Source of the DNA: Sanderia malayensis
Taxonomy: Eukaryota > Cnidaria > Scyphozoa > Semaeostomeae > Pelagiidae
Assembly: GCA_013076295.1 (NCBI GenBank)
Contig: RQOL01000519.1
Coordinates: 868,001-932,000 of the forward strand
Length of the DNA stretch: 64,000 nt
Direction of reading: 5' to 3'
Part shown: one piece after another, positions 50,854 through 62,562 of the stretch
Layout of the letters: every line of letters begins with the position of its first letter
Position numbering within the stretch: position 1 is the stretch's first letter
Program-made: the position numbers and the translations under genes
The notes under the pieces: model-generated
Told to the model about the DNA's origin: nothing
Seen by the model: the letters and a program-made list of their open reading frames with translations, nothing else
The model's database searches: none

Positions 50854-53800
50854 CTACAAGAGAAGATATCTGAATCAATTGATGTTTGAGACCTGGCATA
50901 ATTCAATAGATAATAAGTTAATCAAGATACCATAAGATATCTTGCTAACTAATATGTACAGCTAATCACATGCACTGCATAGACAAACTGATAATAGAAT
51001 GGAAGCTCTTCTGGATCTTGGCTGTTTCAAGACACATGTATAGGAGGTCATTCAAAACAGCAAGAGAGAAAATAGTTGTTCACCTGTAAGAAGCTTGACT
51101 TGGAGAATGGAGAGGTTGTCATCATTCTTCAAATGTTCTCTGAGCTTGTTGAGAGGGTCAACTGGTGCGCGAGCATCTGGTGCGAATCTCAACATGATTG
51201 TAGTACCAATCTCCTTGTTCTCCTTTGGCCTGCGTTTGCAGAGAAAGATAGATTATGATCAATCGTGGAAATATACCACACGTAGAGTTCAAGTAGCAGT
51301 GCATAAACTGTGCTTTCTCCATGCTCCATTACGGTAAATTACATCACAGTTTAGTGTGGATATAGTAGGAATGACAATAGATATTAATGTTGCTTTGATT
51401 AACATGCGTTGTCGTTAAGATTAGACCAAAGAAGTTGGGAAGAGTATATAGAGATATATTTTCCAATTCTACTTACCAAAATTGATAAAAGCTCAAGCCA
51501 GAGAACCATACATCTTTCTTGTATGTTGTATTAACCTTTGATGAAAAATATAATCATTTTACTTGGAATCCTCTGACTGATAGGCATCAAAAGGGAAGTA
51601 AACATCAAAGAATAGTAAACATCAAGATTAATATACATTAAAAAGATCGTTAACAACCCATGGATAGTAAAAATTAAACACGAAGTAAAAGAGACAATAA
51701 ATTGCGAAAACTGTATATAACTTCTTGTTATCGTAGGAAAGTGAACATTATTCATGATCTTACCGCTGTCTCAATGAGGTTTTTCAGGTTGATATATCTC
51801 GGTTGGGTGGAATCAACTAAATCGCTTGTGTAAGAGCTGCCGGGGAAGTAAAGCTGAACAGAGTAGCTCAGAACACCTGAAGTAGAATGCAAAGTCAATT
51901 CAGACAAGTAGAGCATCGCATCATGCAATATGTAATGATGTGTAAATATAGACTAGAGCCTAAACTCCAATCGTACTTAGATATATATATAGAGATAGCG
52001 TGTTGTGTTATGTTATGCTCTGAAACGTGTGTCTTCTTGAGTTTATTCTTCATACGACGGAGGATGTTATACAATATACACCGTTGTTTCCTGTACTCAG
52101 GAATTTGACGAAAGACGCTTTGAATTCAATGGTAGCACTAAAAGACACCTACCGTTTGGCTTCATCTTGCAAATGAATGATTGCATGTCACCACAGCCAT
52201 TGTAGCTCCAGGCACTGGAAGTCTCGTTCAATGATACGCACTTGCCTCTTGCCTCATCGGGATTCGCCGCGAACCAATTGAAGGCATCGGCTGAGAAATC
52301 GGAGAAAACATAAGGTGTACCATCCACCCACTGGTGGCTTCCCTTGGTGGCTGTGTCTGATAGACCGATCCAAATATGGCTGCTTTCCTTCTCTTTGGCG
52401 AGAGCTGAAGCAAAAAAAGAATTTCTAAATGTCACGTTGTTATTTTACAAGTTGTTGCTTTCAACATAACGTGTATCTTCATTGTTTACGCCCTTTTCAA
52501 GATCATTAATGAACATTCTTCGCCTCGTATGAACTTTTAGAGTCAGTAAGTCAATGACTGTGCATGAAATTAGTACAAAAAAAAATATCAGTGCAAGTAC
52601 ACCAAACAGTATTGCTGCACTGATAGTCCCTGCATATTAATACAGATAATACCATATAATATGATAAGTTCGCAATGTTCTTTGAGCAAGATCAGCTTCC
52701 TTGCTTATGCAATCAAGTTATTCGCAACTAACATTCAACAATGGATTTCTTCGCTGTGCGAGCTTCTATTGGGAATGCATGTGAATTTCAGTGATGGCTT
52801 CTGAGGTAATTTGATGCATAAACGCATCATACACACTTCTACATACCTTTGACGTAGGCATTTTCATCTGAACATTCAATTGATACCAAAGATCCTTTCA
52901 AAATGCTGCAGTGGTCGGATGCATCTCCCCAAGAGAGCTTCTTATCGAAAAAGCGGTAACAGTTCTTGCCATTCAACGTCCACTCGTCTGGGCATTTCAC
53001 TGGAAAAAAGGAGAAACATTGTCTATTTATGAAATTAAAGCACTTTTAGTTATACAAGAATGCATTTCTTTTGTCTAAGATCATTCTGAAGCTCTGTCGA
53101 AAATGAAGCAGGGTGTCATTGATGATACTTTGAAATGGAGAGGAAGAAGAATCCATGAAGAATGAAAAGGAAAAAGAATCTATTGAAAAAGGAACCAGAG
53201 GAGGAAGAGCCCAAGAACCAGAGGAAGAAGAGTCCAAGAACCAGAGAAAGAAGAGTCCAAGCAAGAGGAGTCCAATGAAGAAGAATCGACTGAAAGAAGA
53301 ACCAGAGAAAGAAGAGTCCAAGCAAGAGGAGTCCAATGAAGGAGAATCGACTGAAAAAAGAACCAGAGGAAGAAGAGTCCAAGAACAGAACGACCCTGAA
53401 GAACCAGAACAAGAAAAGAGCCGGGCCAAAAAGGAACCGAAAGCCAAGAAGATAACCAGAAGAAATTCGAAGCTATTCTTAGTTCATTTGAGATTTTGAA
53501 ACTATTCTTAGTTCATTTGACGCCTTGAAACTAAGATACTCACATTGGGTCTCATCAAGATCGCCAGCTCCAGTGACTCTATTTACGTTGGCTTGGTACC
53601 CCATCGTCTCATTGTTTCCACCGGGACTGTAATAAGCGACAACTGCAAGTGAACCATTCGAGTCAGATTTGGAACCGAAGCCAACCACAGCCGATTCCTT
53701 CCAGACGAGCTGAGTGAAATCACTGGCCGCCCCTTTGAATTCGTTCTTTGAAAAGTCGTAATTCTTTATCTGGTTGTACCTATGGAGTGGAGAATATTCA

Positions 53801-55009
53801 AAGGGCATTAAACGCGCATGTCTGTGAAATAAACGTGTTCAATGACCAAGGTGCCATTGTGTTGCGGCATGCTGAATTCAAAATTGGTAACAAAACATGC
53901 TATGCAGCTAGAGAAAGGGTTACAGATGTATGTAGTGCCATAACGTGGTATTTTTGTTCATAAATAATCAATGGGTTTGAGTCTTACTAGAATTCTTATT
54001 TAATAATGTTTCAGCCGTTTACTTTTGAAACATTATGAACAGTAAACTGAAACATTAGACCTAAAACATTAGGAAAGATTACTCTCAACTGTTTTCTTTT
54101 CAGTTTGCTGTTCGGAATAACAGATCTGAATCTCGTCACAATATAAGGAATACCGTGATACCTTAATACCAAAACAATACTGCGTATACAACATACCATG
54201 TAGCAGCTATGAGTGTGCCAAGATAATCTGGTCCTTTAGCAATGACGGTCTTGTTCTTCTCGGTGAAAACAGTCTGTCCATATTTCGATTTCTTGTCGAC
54301 TTTGGTTCCATCAGATGCAAGTGAATCGATCCATTTCTGGGTTTCAGCTTCACAAACCTCGCAGTACCCAAGGGGTGTAACTCCGTGCATCAAGCGATAT
54401 TTATTGATCTCAGCCAACAGCTTTTTGCGAGTGACCTGCGTAACTGCAAAACAACAGAAAGATGTAAAAATAATCTTGTCGATAAGATTGTTTTTAAAGA
54501 CAAAGGAAAGGAAGGGGGTGAAGGACGCGTGGAACATTTACGAAAGTCGCAAAGCGTCTCAATAACCCGTGTCCCATATTGTACGCAGGTGACGTTAGCC
54601 GGCAGTCTGCAATACTTACTTTTCCCATCCTTGCCGACTGCTGGTACGACACTCCTTCTGCCGACATTATCAGAGCTTCTTACTGTGAGACAAAAATAGA
54701 AGCAAAATTTCAGCAATAACCTTTGCATGCAATCATTCTTCATGAATCTTCGTCCATATTCATTCACAAAGTCTAACCCTTAAAGTCCTCAATGTTGTCA
54801 AATATTATATTTTAAGGGCTTTTTCCATTGAAAATACCCAATTGTTATTGGCAAGATTAAAATTAGCCACTGATTAACTGGTCTTATTGGCAAAGGTATC
54901 ATTGATACTTGTTATTGAAATGCAAGCAATAACTACCTGTTCTTCCAGAAACAGCCGTTCCTAATAGGACAATGGCCAGCAACGGCCACACGTATAGTTT
55001 GGTCATCAT
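50351..55009 (-). CDS. NOWA-like nematocyst wall protein (CAP + C-type lectin + minicollagen cysteine-rich domains)
   Basis: Ten exons: 54937-55009, 54620-54682, 54197-54443, 53544-53779, 52847-52999, 52153-52404, 51764-51876, 51477-51517, 51084-51229 and 50351-50853, 608 residues. Order: signal peptide (MTKLYVWPLLAIVLLGTAVS); dibasic GRRS; CAP/SCP domain about 46-206 (HGVTPLGYC, DFTQLVWKESAVVGFGS); C-type lectin domain about 207-341 (CPDEWTLNGKNCYRF, SHIWIGLSD, YNGCGDMQSFIC); a SEA-like module 342-441; cysteine-rich domain 455-473; an Ala/Pro/Met linker; a second cysteine-rich domain 564-583; a Lys/His-rich tail. Hydra NOWA combines SCP, lectin and minicollagen-type domains in the nematocyst wall, where the cysteines reshuffle to crosslink the capsule. 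Here only two such domains are seen rather than eight. The second exon splits a Lys/Ile codon; all phases agree. Either of two adjacent ATGs could start. Confidence 0.85.
53100..53470. repeat. Purine-rich imperfect repeat in NOWA-like intron 4
   Basis: The plus strand is almost all A/G with units such as AAGAGTCCAAG, AGGAGTCCAATGAA and AGAACCAGAG. The long ORFs seen here on both strands are by-products of the purine/pyrimidine bias. Confidence 0.7.
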
Positions 55010-57099
55010 CTACCTAAAAAGCAAGACAGAGAACATACATAGAACTGATAGTTAAATGATTGGCAAATTGGCAAACAGAATGTGAGAGGGAAACAAAGCA
55101 CCAGAGAGCCAGCGGGGGTCGTCACTAACTGTAACTAATCGGAGGGAAAAACTATAGAAAGGAATAGGTTTGTGTCTTTCTGCGTTCGGTGAGCTCTGCA
55201 ACGCATTTATTGGTGATTAAAAAAGTGGTCCTTTAATGAGTTAGCATTTGATGCAATGCAATGCTTACTAATGCTCCACAGAAGTATAAAGTCAAATGCT
55301 CGAAAATGCTTTTCAAATTCCTAACAAGTTATTAGACCTGATGGTCGCTGAAAAAATTGAAATTTTCAAAATTATGTGGTATTAAAAGAAAGAGAGCAAT
55401 TTTTAAGAATCCCTTGTGCTCTCAAAGGGGCATTTAGATCTTCCAGAAGAAAATCCAAGGAGCTTTAAGAATTCTCAAAAATTTCTAAAGGTGGACTGTG
55501 CATTTCTTGAACAATGATAGGGCCTTTGCTCCTTCCTTCCCATATGGAAAATAATGCACAAATAATAGCAAATTTATAATAAGCAGTATTTATTAGATGT
55601 GCAAAGCACTAGTTAGACGGTATACTTAACATTTTAAGTTTTGTAAACATAATATCATAAATAAACAGAAAATCAAACAAATGAAACAAAAAAGTCGAAA
55701 ACCGATGAAAAACAACAAATATATTGAAATAGCATAATTTGTTGGCGAGAATGAAGCAAATAAAACAGCAAAATAAACAAAATAAACACTTACCAACAAC
55801 AAATAAACAATCCAAACGGACGCACAAATGTAAACAAATATCCTATAAATCGAAAAGGAATGGTGTGTCAGAAGTAGTTTCCTCAGCAGTAGTAGTATAG
55901 TTTGGTTGGAGAAAGGAACCTCTAGAAACAGAAGTGGCGTAACTCAAAGGTACACAGGTTGCCTAATATGCAATTCATTAAACCATGAATAGCTCAATGG
56001 TTTTCAAGCAATCTTTTACTCACGGTCAATTCAATTACAACAGGGTCACTGGTGGTGTGCATTCAACCTGATTTAAGGTCATCTTTGCATTTAATTGGTT
56101 AGGCAGTCGTCGATTAGAACCGTATGCACGTCCAGTGAACCGTTCCTGCGCGGAAAATAAATTTGTTTTCTCTCAACAATAAACCACTCTGCGACTGTTT
56201 GCGACTTGCCAATTTGTAGAGATAATTAATAAATGAAAATTGTTTTCTCCGCCTCTTAAACTAATCGACAAATTTGCTTTGATTCGCTCCAGGGCGTCCA
56301 ATCAAACAACCTGTCTTTTGGTTTTTATTAGAAAATTTTCACGGATGAAAGACTTGTTACCAAGTCATATTTACCCAAACTAACCAAATAGGGGGTGAAT
56401 TACAAAAAGATATAAAACACTAACTTTCTTTGTCTCTTTTGTTTCAATCGCGCATCGTGTAATTAAAGAGGAAGTTTTCACAATTACAAAAAACAAAACC
56501 AGATAATTAAACTAAATTACAAACATAACTAGATATTAAGTATCATCTGATAGAATTATTATAAGTCTAATAGAGACAGAGACCTGTGACTGTGTTAGTT
56601 TGTTTTGGATTTATAAAGAAGAACGAAAAACAATTCTCTCGCAATCTAGGTTTCTTTGCTATTAGAGAGCTACAGGCTAAACTAAGCAAATTTCGCAAGG
56701 TTCTTCGTAATATATCGCCCTGTCCTCTCGTTACTGCATTTGCAGACAAATTCAAACTCAAACTAAAAATGAATTCGTCAACAAATTTCGTCATATTACC
56801 GGCATGATCTAACGCACAGACAGGGCCACGTTGATTCATTGTTTCAAGACAAATCTGAGTTCAGCAAAGTTGCAATGAAAAGTTGCAATCACCTGGTGCA
56901 GGTGGCAGCTTAAACTGTCAAAATTAATCAAATATGAATATTTCTCTAGTCGACGGACTTATCCAGCGGGCAGTATTTGAAGTTAATTAAAAATGTGCGT
57001 CCAGTTTCCTCGCGAGGTGGAATTTCATCTTCAAAAGATTTGTACTGTTCTATAAAATAGCACAAATCTTTGAATTCCAGTCTGAATATCACGCCGCTT
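55010..57099. other. Flank of the NOWA-like gene and 3' side of the FKBP8-like gene
   Basis: AT-rich. The left part should hold the NOWA-like promoter. I see no conserved coding segment; short ORFs near 56567-56839 on both strands have no recognisable content. Confidence 0.45.
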
Positions 57100-58638
57100 C
57101 TAATGTCTGTATATGAAGAAAGCAGCCATTATACCAACTCCAGCTGCTACCATGGTACCCGCTAGAAGCTTCCACGAAAAGCCTCCCTCTTCACCCGGCA
57201 AGGGGTCTTCTTCCTTACCATCTCTTAAGCCATCAACCATTCTCTTGTACATGTCAGTCTCCTTCTGTCGAATCTTCTTCACATAGTTGCCAAGTCTGAT
57301 CATTTCTGCTTGAATGATCTTGCTGTTTGGATCTAGCATTGAAGCTTTCTTCATCCACTTCAAGGCATCTTCTGAGCGCCCTATGCCTTCAAGACACTTG
57401 CCTTTGCGAAATGCGGCCTTCACATTGTCGGGATCCCACCGTAGAACACTTTCGCAAGAGAGCAGTGCTGCTTGATATGCATTAATCTTCAACTGTGCAG
57501 CAGACATGTTGTTTTGACACTTCAGATGCATCTCTCGCACCTCTGTATTCGAAGATCCTTGGAGGTATTTCAATGCTCGTTTGTAGCAATCTATGGCACT
57601 TCCGTAATCTCCACTTGAGTAGAACTTATTACCCCTGTTCCTCTTTCTATCTCCAATGTCAATCAACTGTTGATCGGAGAGGTTACTTAATTCAATCTCT
57701 CTTGCTGAAAGTAACTCAATTTCAAATGTTATACTAGAGTTTGATGGCACATTCAAGCCCTCATCTTTACGGCCAAAAGTCCCATACGCATACTTGGCAT
57801 CGGTATAAAGCAATGCTTTCTCTCCTAGCTCCATCAAAGCAACTGCCAAATCCAAAGCTTGTATCACCTCTCTGTCATCCAAAACAAAAGTTATTTCCTC
57901 TTCTGGAAGACAACTTGCATCATTCAGCTGTCCTGATATCCTGATAACAACCTCGTTACCAGAATGAGGTCTACTTTCTTCTCCATTTCCTTTGGTTATT
58001 ACTGTCTTCTTCAATAGACCATTACCAAGGATATCTAATGGCTCGCTTTCAGTACCACCATCCTCAGCATTAGTGCCAGATTTTCCTCCTGAATCTTCTA
58101 ACTCTGATGTCGAAACCTCTGCTTTATCATTTGAGACAGCTTCCATTGCATCTTCTGGTAAAGCTTTTGAAAAATCCTCCAGAGCTGAGGTTTCACTTGA
58201 TGACTCAATTTTTGAATCTTTGTCAGACAGATCCTCTGAAGCATTATGTAAAGCAGGTTCTGAGGATACTTCGGAGACACCTTCTCTATCCATGAAATCT
58301 TCATTAAACGACTCAATCTGTTTGCTTTCGGATACCTCGCCAATAATACCATCTGAATGCATACCATCACTTCCTATTGCCTTTTCATCATCAGTAACTT
58401 CATCAGGAAGTGTTTTATTACTAATACTCTTACCATTGCTAGCAGTCTGATTCATACCATCGCTTGAATTGCACATCAAGTCATCTTCTTCGGCATCCTT
58501 TCCCAAATCAACTGACTTCTCAGCAGCAACACCTTCGACATTCTCAGTAGAAGAAGGGCCTAAGCTAATGTCAACATATCCTTCAGTATCATTTCTTGTT
58601 TCTACTTCCTCGGATAAAACTGAAGCACGAGACTCCAT
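57100..58638 (-). CDS. FKBP8: FKBP8-like membrane-anchored immunophilin
   Basis: One uninterrupted coding exon of 512 residues. Residues about 1-230 are acidic and Ser-rich without a domain. Next comes an FKBP-type fold (about 233-325: GNEVVIRISGQLND, EITFVLDDREVIQALDLAVA, LYTDAKYAYGTFG, ITFEIELLS), then three TPR motifs (RGNKFYSSGDYGSAIDCYKR, KINAYQAALLSCESVLRWDP, KAAFRKGKCLEGIGRSEDAL). The C-terminal tail anchor is KLLAGTMVAAGVGIMAAFFI-YRH. FKBP8 sits on the mitochondrial outer membrane, binds BCL2 and HSP90, and serves in mitophagy and protein folding. The active-site aromatic residues of canonical FKBPs are only partly kept, as in vertebrate FKBP8. A TTGCAG acceptor just upstream of the ATG suggests a 5' UTR intron. 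Confidence 0.9.
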   Translation of the reverse strand: MESRASVLSEEVETRNDTEGYVDISLGPSSTENVEGVAAEKSVDLGKDAEEDDLMCNSSDGMNQTASNGKSISNKTLPDEVTDDEKAIGSDGMHSDGIIGEVSESKQIESFNEDFMDREGVSEVSSEPALHNASEDLSDKDSKIESSSETSALEDFSKALPEDAMEAVSNDKAEVSTSELEDSGGKSGTNAEDGGTESEPLDILGNGLLKKTVITKGNGEESRPHSGNEVVIRISGQLNDASCLPEEEITFVLDDREVIQALDLAVALMELGEKALLYTDAKYAYGTFGRKDEGLNVPSNSSITFEIELLSAREIELSNLSDQQLIDIGDRKRNRGNKFYSSGDYGSAIDCYKRALKYLQGSSNTEVREMHLKCQNNMSAAQLKINAYQAALLSCESVLRWDPDNVKAAFRKGKCLEGIGRSEDALKWMKKASMLDPNSKIIQAEMIRLGNYVKKIRQKETDMYKRMVDGLRDGKEEDPLPGEEGGFSWKLLAGTMVAAGVGIMAAFFIYRH

Positions 58639-59146
58639 CTTTGAATTATCTGCAAGTGAAAAATAGCTTTCAATATATTATAAGCAACTTTTCACAACTT
58701 TTATTTTGATGACGTAATACTTAGTGGTTGCACTTGCATGGCATGACAGAAGCACGACTTACCTATATATCACGAATAACAGAATTAAAGAAACAAACAA
58801 AACAGGAAATAATTACTAGAATCTATCCTAGACGGAAGGAAATAATTGGAAATAAATTACCTATAACTTTTTTTATATTGTCAAACTTTCTAAACCAGTG
58901 GCCAACGCCAAAAGGACCTTGTGGGGGTTGGCAAAAAATACTAGTGGTCAAAAGGACCTGACCAGGGTTGTCAGATTGAAATCTTCAAAATTCCCAAGTC
59001 GAGGCTCAAAAAATCCCGAAATCCATTGTTTTCAAAATAAAATTCCCAAGGTCCAATTTTTTCTTTGGAAATGACGTCATTAATGCAAAATGGCAAAGAT
59101 CCCGAGATTTCAGATTTCAGATTCTGAGATTTCAGTTGTTGTTAAG

Positions 59147-59650
59147 CAGACCTGCCAACCTGGTCACAGATAAAGTAGGGAGATAACAAGATTTTTCAGG
59201 AAAAAAATAGGGAGAAAGGCAAAAAATAGGGAGAATACCTTTTTGATGTTTTTTTCACCTGAAATGATTGTTACAAGTGCCTCTACATATATATAATTTA
59301 GTTCTTTAAAAAAGTTAGTTATCTATTTCTTCAGGTGTCTGACTGTAGCAGTTTTTGCCGCTTTCATGATGTCTTCCTCGGGTACCCATTGATGACATGG
59401 AATTCTGGATTCTGGGTAATGCAGTTTCATTGCCAAAATACCGGAAAGTGATCCATCCAGTTTGAGGCAAGAGCGGCTGTCAGTCTTATTTTTCCTTACA
59501 ATGCTGAACAGACGTTCTGCCTGAGCAGATAAGTGACCAAATCGAGAGAACGTTTTGAAATCGGGAGAAATAGATAAGATACCGGGAGACCGGGAGAATT
59601 CACCCGAAAACGGGAGTCTCCCGGCGAAACCGGGAGAGTTGGCAGCTCTG
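59147..59650. mobile_element. Second hAT element nested inside the first
   Basis: Ends CAGACCTGCCAAC and the complement of CAGAGCTGCCAAC. Flanks TTGTTAAG and TATTAAGT are similar but do not form a clean duplication. It contains a transposase remnant on the minus strand and a GGGAGACCGGGAG-rich right end. Confidence 0.8.
59334..59563 (-). pseudogene. hAT transposase C-terminal (dimerisation) remnant
   Basis: Minus-strand reading frame containing FSRFGHLSAQAERLFSIVRK, then DGSLSGILAMKLHYP and ending TVRHLKK-stop. The AERLFS...KNKT pattern is characteristic of the C-terminal hAT dimerisation region. The catalytic part is missing, so this is a deletion derivative. Confidence 0.75.
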
Positions 59651-60167
59651 TATTAAGTCGTCCGGTATCGATGTTTACATTTTACCAGCGTTTATAACTT
59701 TTCCAGTCACCGCAATCTACAGCCTTTTTCACTAATATGTTCTTATTTTCCAGTCGTGCCATCAAGCATCAACGACGGAATAATCAGTTTGAATGAAAAT
59801 ATGACTGGCTTTGTGAATGTTCAAACAAAGTGGGAAATTTCCGATGCACTTCTAAAATTCCCAAGAAAAATCCCAAGGTTTTTTTCGAAAAAATAATTCC
59901 CAAGAAAAATCCCATCAGCCTCAAAAAATCCCAAGACCTTGGGATAAAATCCCAAGTCTGACAACACTGGACCTGACCGAGAAATGCCATTAAATAAAAC
60001 GAAACGAAGTACGACAGGCTTGAACCCTCTAGGATTTATCTGTTGATAGCAGTACTTGCACAGGTAATGATTTTATTTGTAAGGGGGTCGTGTCATGAAC
60101 AATTTTAGAATTGATGAAGTTAAAGCAAATCAATTTTGTCCCGTATAACCTCATTGGCCCGTCCGCA

Positions 60168-60354
60168 CAGTAGCATACACGTTTTTTATTTTATAAGAAA
60201 CCTAGCTGAAGTAAACCTTCTTAAATTTTCTATTGTTCTCTATTGTTAAGCAAAACAATAGGACAAAATAATCTATTGTAATTTGGCACAAATTCTACTT
60301 TTATAGTAAGTTTCTTATAAAGTGGTTTCTTATAAAAAAAACGTGTATTCAGTG
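60168..60354. mobile_element. Inverted-repeat (MITE-like) element upstream of NSMCE1
   Basis: ATACACGTTTTTTATTTTAT followed by AAGAAACC at the left is mirrored by GGTTTCTTATA then AAAAAAACGTGTAT at the right (outer ends near CACAGTAG and CAGTG). Non-coding. Confidence 0.5.
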
Positions 60355-60483
60355 ACCTGGATGACGTCATTAAAAACGCGCCAAATGGAAAAGGCGCCTT
60401 TAAATGTTGTTGTTGCCTGTTTGTTATTTCCCACGTGGAGAGGCTTATGGTGAGAGAAGTAATACTGTACTGTGCAAGACAAG

Positions 60484-62450
60484 ATGGTAATTTATCAAGA
60501 TGCTCACCGCTATTGCTTGCAGAGTTTTATGTCGAAGAGATTAATGACAGAGAGGAATGCAAGGGAAGTGTTTGCATATGCTTGCAAAAATTATAATGGT
60601 ACGAATACGTTATTTTTTTTAGCCCACTTAAAACCAATGCCTTTTAAAAAGAAGCATCATCAGTGTGTAAAATAAAATAAAAAGTATTCATTGTATGTAT
60701 ATGTTAGTGATAAGTGTTATAAAGTGCGTCATTTTTTTCAGTCGAGCTCAGACAAGACGATTTTGTAGCTTTTATAGCAGAAATAAACAAAAAACTCAAG
60801 CCGCTATCAATGGAAATACGGCATGGGAAATCTGAAGATGATGGAATGTCTTATTTTTCACTGGTTTGTGACACTTAACTCTTGAATACTGTTGAATTTT
60901 CTAGAATGTTTTGGAAAGCCATCATGCTTTGTTGCATTTTTTTATGGTTTGCTTTATATTGCTTGAATGCATCTGTGTTTCTGTAAATTTCAGGTAAATT
61001 GCCATGAAGATGAACATTCAAAAGTTGCAACGGATTTGTCTGCAAATGAAATAGCATTCTTCAAAAAAGTGGTACATATGAATTTTCTGTTTTTCTATTT
61101 ACGTTCCATATAATAACATTTCCCATTATGTTAGATAGGTACCATTTCCTAAATGCATAATGCTTGTAATTATTGCATTGATTAATAGAACAGAAAGTTG
61201 ATATTTTATATCGTTTATGTTACATAGCTTGATCTTATTGTCACATCTGATGATGGCTATGCAACTTCAATGACCCTTGTTAATGTCGGAATGGAATTAG
61301 ATCCAAAAATAACAGCCAGCAGCTCTGAGGTTTGTGTTGATATTTGAATGGCCATTTTGAAGTCCACACAGAGTAATACAGAGTGTTACAGTTGTTTGTT
61401 GCAGCATTCAGTTTTTACCACTGATGGACATGCTGGTATTTGCATTTGCTTATAAACTACTCTTCTTTTCTTTTCAGGCTCTGCTAACAAAGCTTGTTGA
61501 AGAACAATGGCTGACAGAGGTTGCTAATAGCATGTATATTTCTCCCACCTTTCAAATTTCAATTACATATGATATAACTTTGACTAGCCTCTCCTTTAAC
61601 TTCCACTATTATTTGTTAATTTTTTTCATGTTGTTTCCTCCATCCAGATCAATGGTGACCTCTCGTTGGGTCCGAGATCAATTATTGAGCTAAGCATGTA
61701 CTTGAAGAATATCTACCAAGAAGAAATTCTGGACTGTAAGATGTGTATGCACATTGTCATCAAGGTGAGAAAAATCAACTGTTCCCTGGCTCACAGTCAG
61801 TATAGCTAATTATGTGTGCTCCTTCAGGGCATTATATCTAACAATTACAGCTTGCTGGGAGTATTTGTGGTGGAAGTAGCTCAGTGTATATTTTATGAAT
61901 GGTTTGCTACTGCTTTCTAGGGCCAAACCTGTGAAAACTGTGGCACTAGGATTCATCTTTACTGTGCAAACAAGTTATTCAAAGGAAGGTTTGTAGACCA
62001 ACTGGATTTTATAGACCTCTCACATCTGTCAGTTTATTGTTAGGCAAATGGGAAATGTAAAGCCAAACTATAATTTATCTTTGTCAAAATTGATCAGTCT
62101 ACTGATTAAGTTGATGCCCTAACCCTGCGTATTAAGAAATATTGATTTGTGTTGCATCTTAGACCCAACGAACAGCGTAAATGTCCTGGATGTAAAGTTC
62201 AATGGCTACACGAAATACCTAACATCAATGCAGTAGTGGAAATTGAAGATGAAGGTCAGTGCTAATTTCAACTCTTGACCAGAATACTGTTCAGATCAGG
62301 GTCAGACTAAGTTTGTTTGCATTCCATTGTATTAATTTTTCTGTCTGTGTCATTTCAGGCATGGAAGTTGATGTCCTTACCGGACCATCACAATCACGTA
62401 CCTCAGGGGAATCTTCGAGGCGTCGCAGATCACGTGCCCCACGCAGATGA
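60484..62450 (+). CDS. NSMCE1: NSMCE1-like RING E3/SUMO-complex subunit of SMC5/6
   Basis: Subunit of the SMC5/6 DNA-repair complex, pairing with NSMCE3 (MAGE) and carrying ubiquitin-ligase activity in the nucleus. Nine exons: 60484-60598, 60742-60863, 60994-61071, 61228-61329, 61478-61519, 61648-61764, 61921-61988, 62163-62254 and 62359-62450, 275 residues (human 266). Winged-helix half: HRYCLQSFMSKRLMTERNAR, IYQEEILDC preceded by GPRSIIELSMYL. The variant RING begins CKMCMHIVIKGQTCENCG, continues RIHLYCANKLF and RKCPGCKVQWLHEIP, matching the human CNICHSLLIQGQSCETCG pattern. An Arg/Ser-rich tail ends the protein. The in-frame codons just before 60484 lack another ATG. Confidence 0.92.
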
Positions 62451-62562
62451 AAACACACTTCCATAGCAAACAAAAAACAGTGATCCCATGACAGAAGAAC
62501 AGAGAAGAAAGAACACATAAAAATGGACAATATACATTAAAAGTTGACATTTTTTCTTAAAT

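Larger units (their letters stand above)
58963..59969. mobile_element. Non-autonomous hAT element with perfect 8-bp target duplication
   Basis: Both flanks read GACCTGAC (58955-58962 and 59970-59977). Ends CAGGGTTGTCAGATT and the complement of CAGTGTTGTCAGACT are inverted repeats. The body is full of ATTCCCAAG/AAATCCCAAG motifs. A second hAT element is nested within. Confidence 0.9.

Noticed and set aside
50318..50935. Plus-strand 205-codon ORF rich in His/Trp/Gly/Arg repeats
   Set aside because: It is the antisense shadow of the (PAPM)n coding repeat of the NOWA-like gene.
53155..53499. Plus-strand 114-codon Glu/Lys-rich ORF
   Set aside because: Low-complexity purine tract inside an intron of the opposite-strand gene; no domain and no splice or promoter context.
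56567..56839. Overlapping ORFs of 73 and 90 codons on opposite strands upstream of FKBP8-like gene
   Set aside because: No family resemblance, no splice partners and similar quality on both strands.
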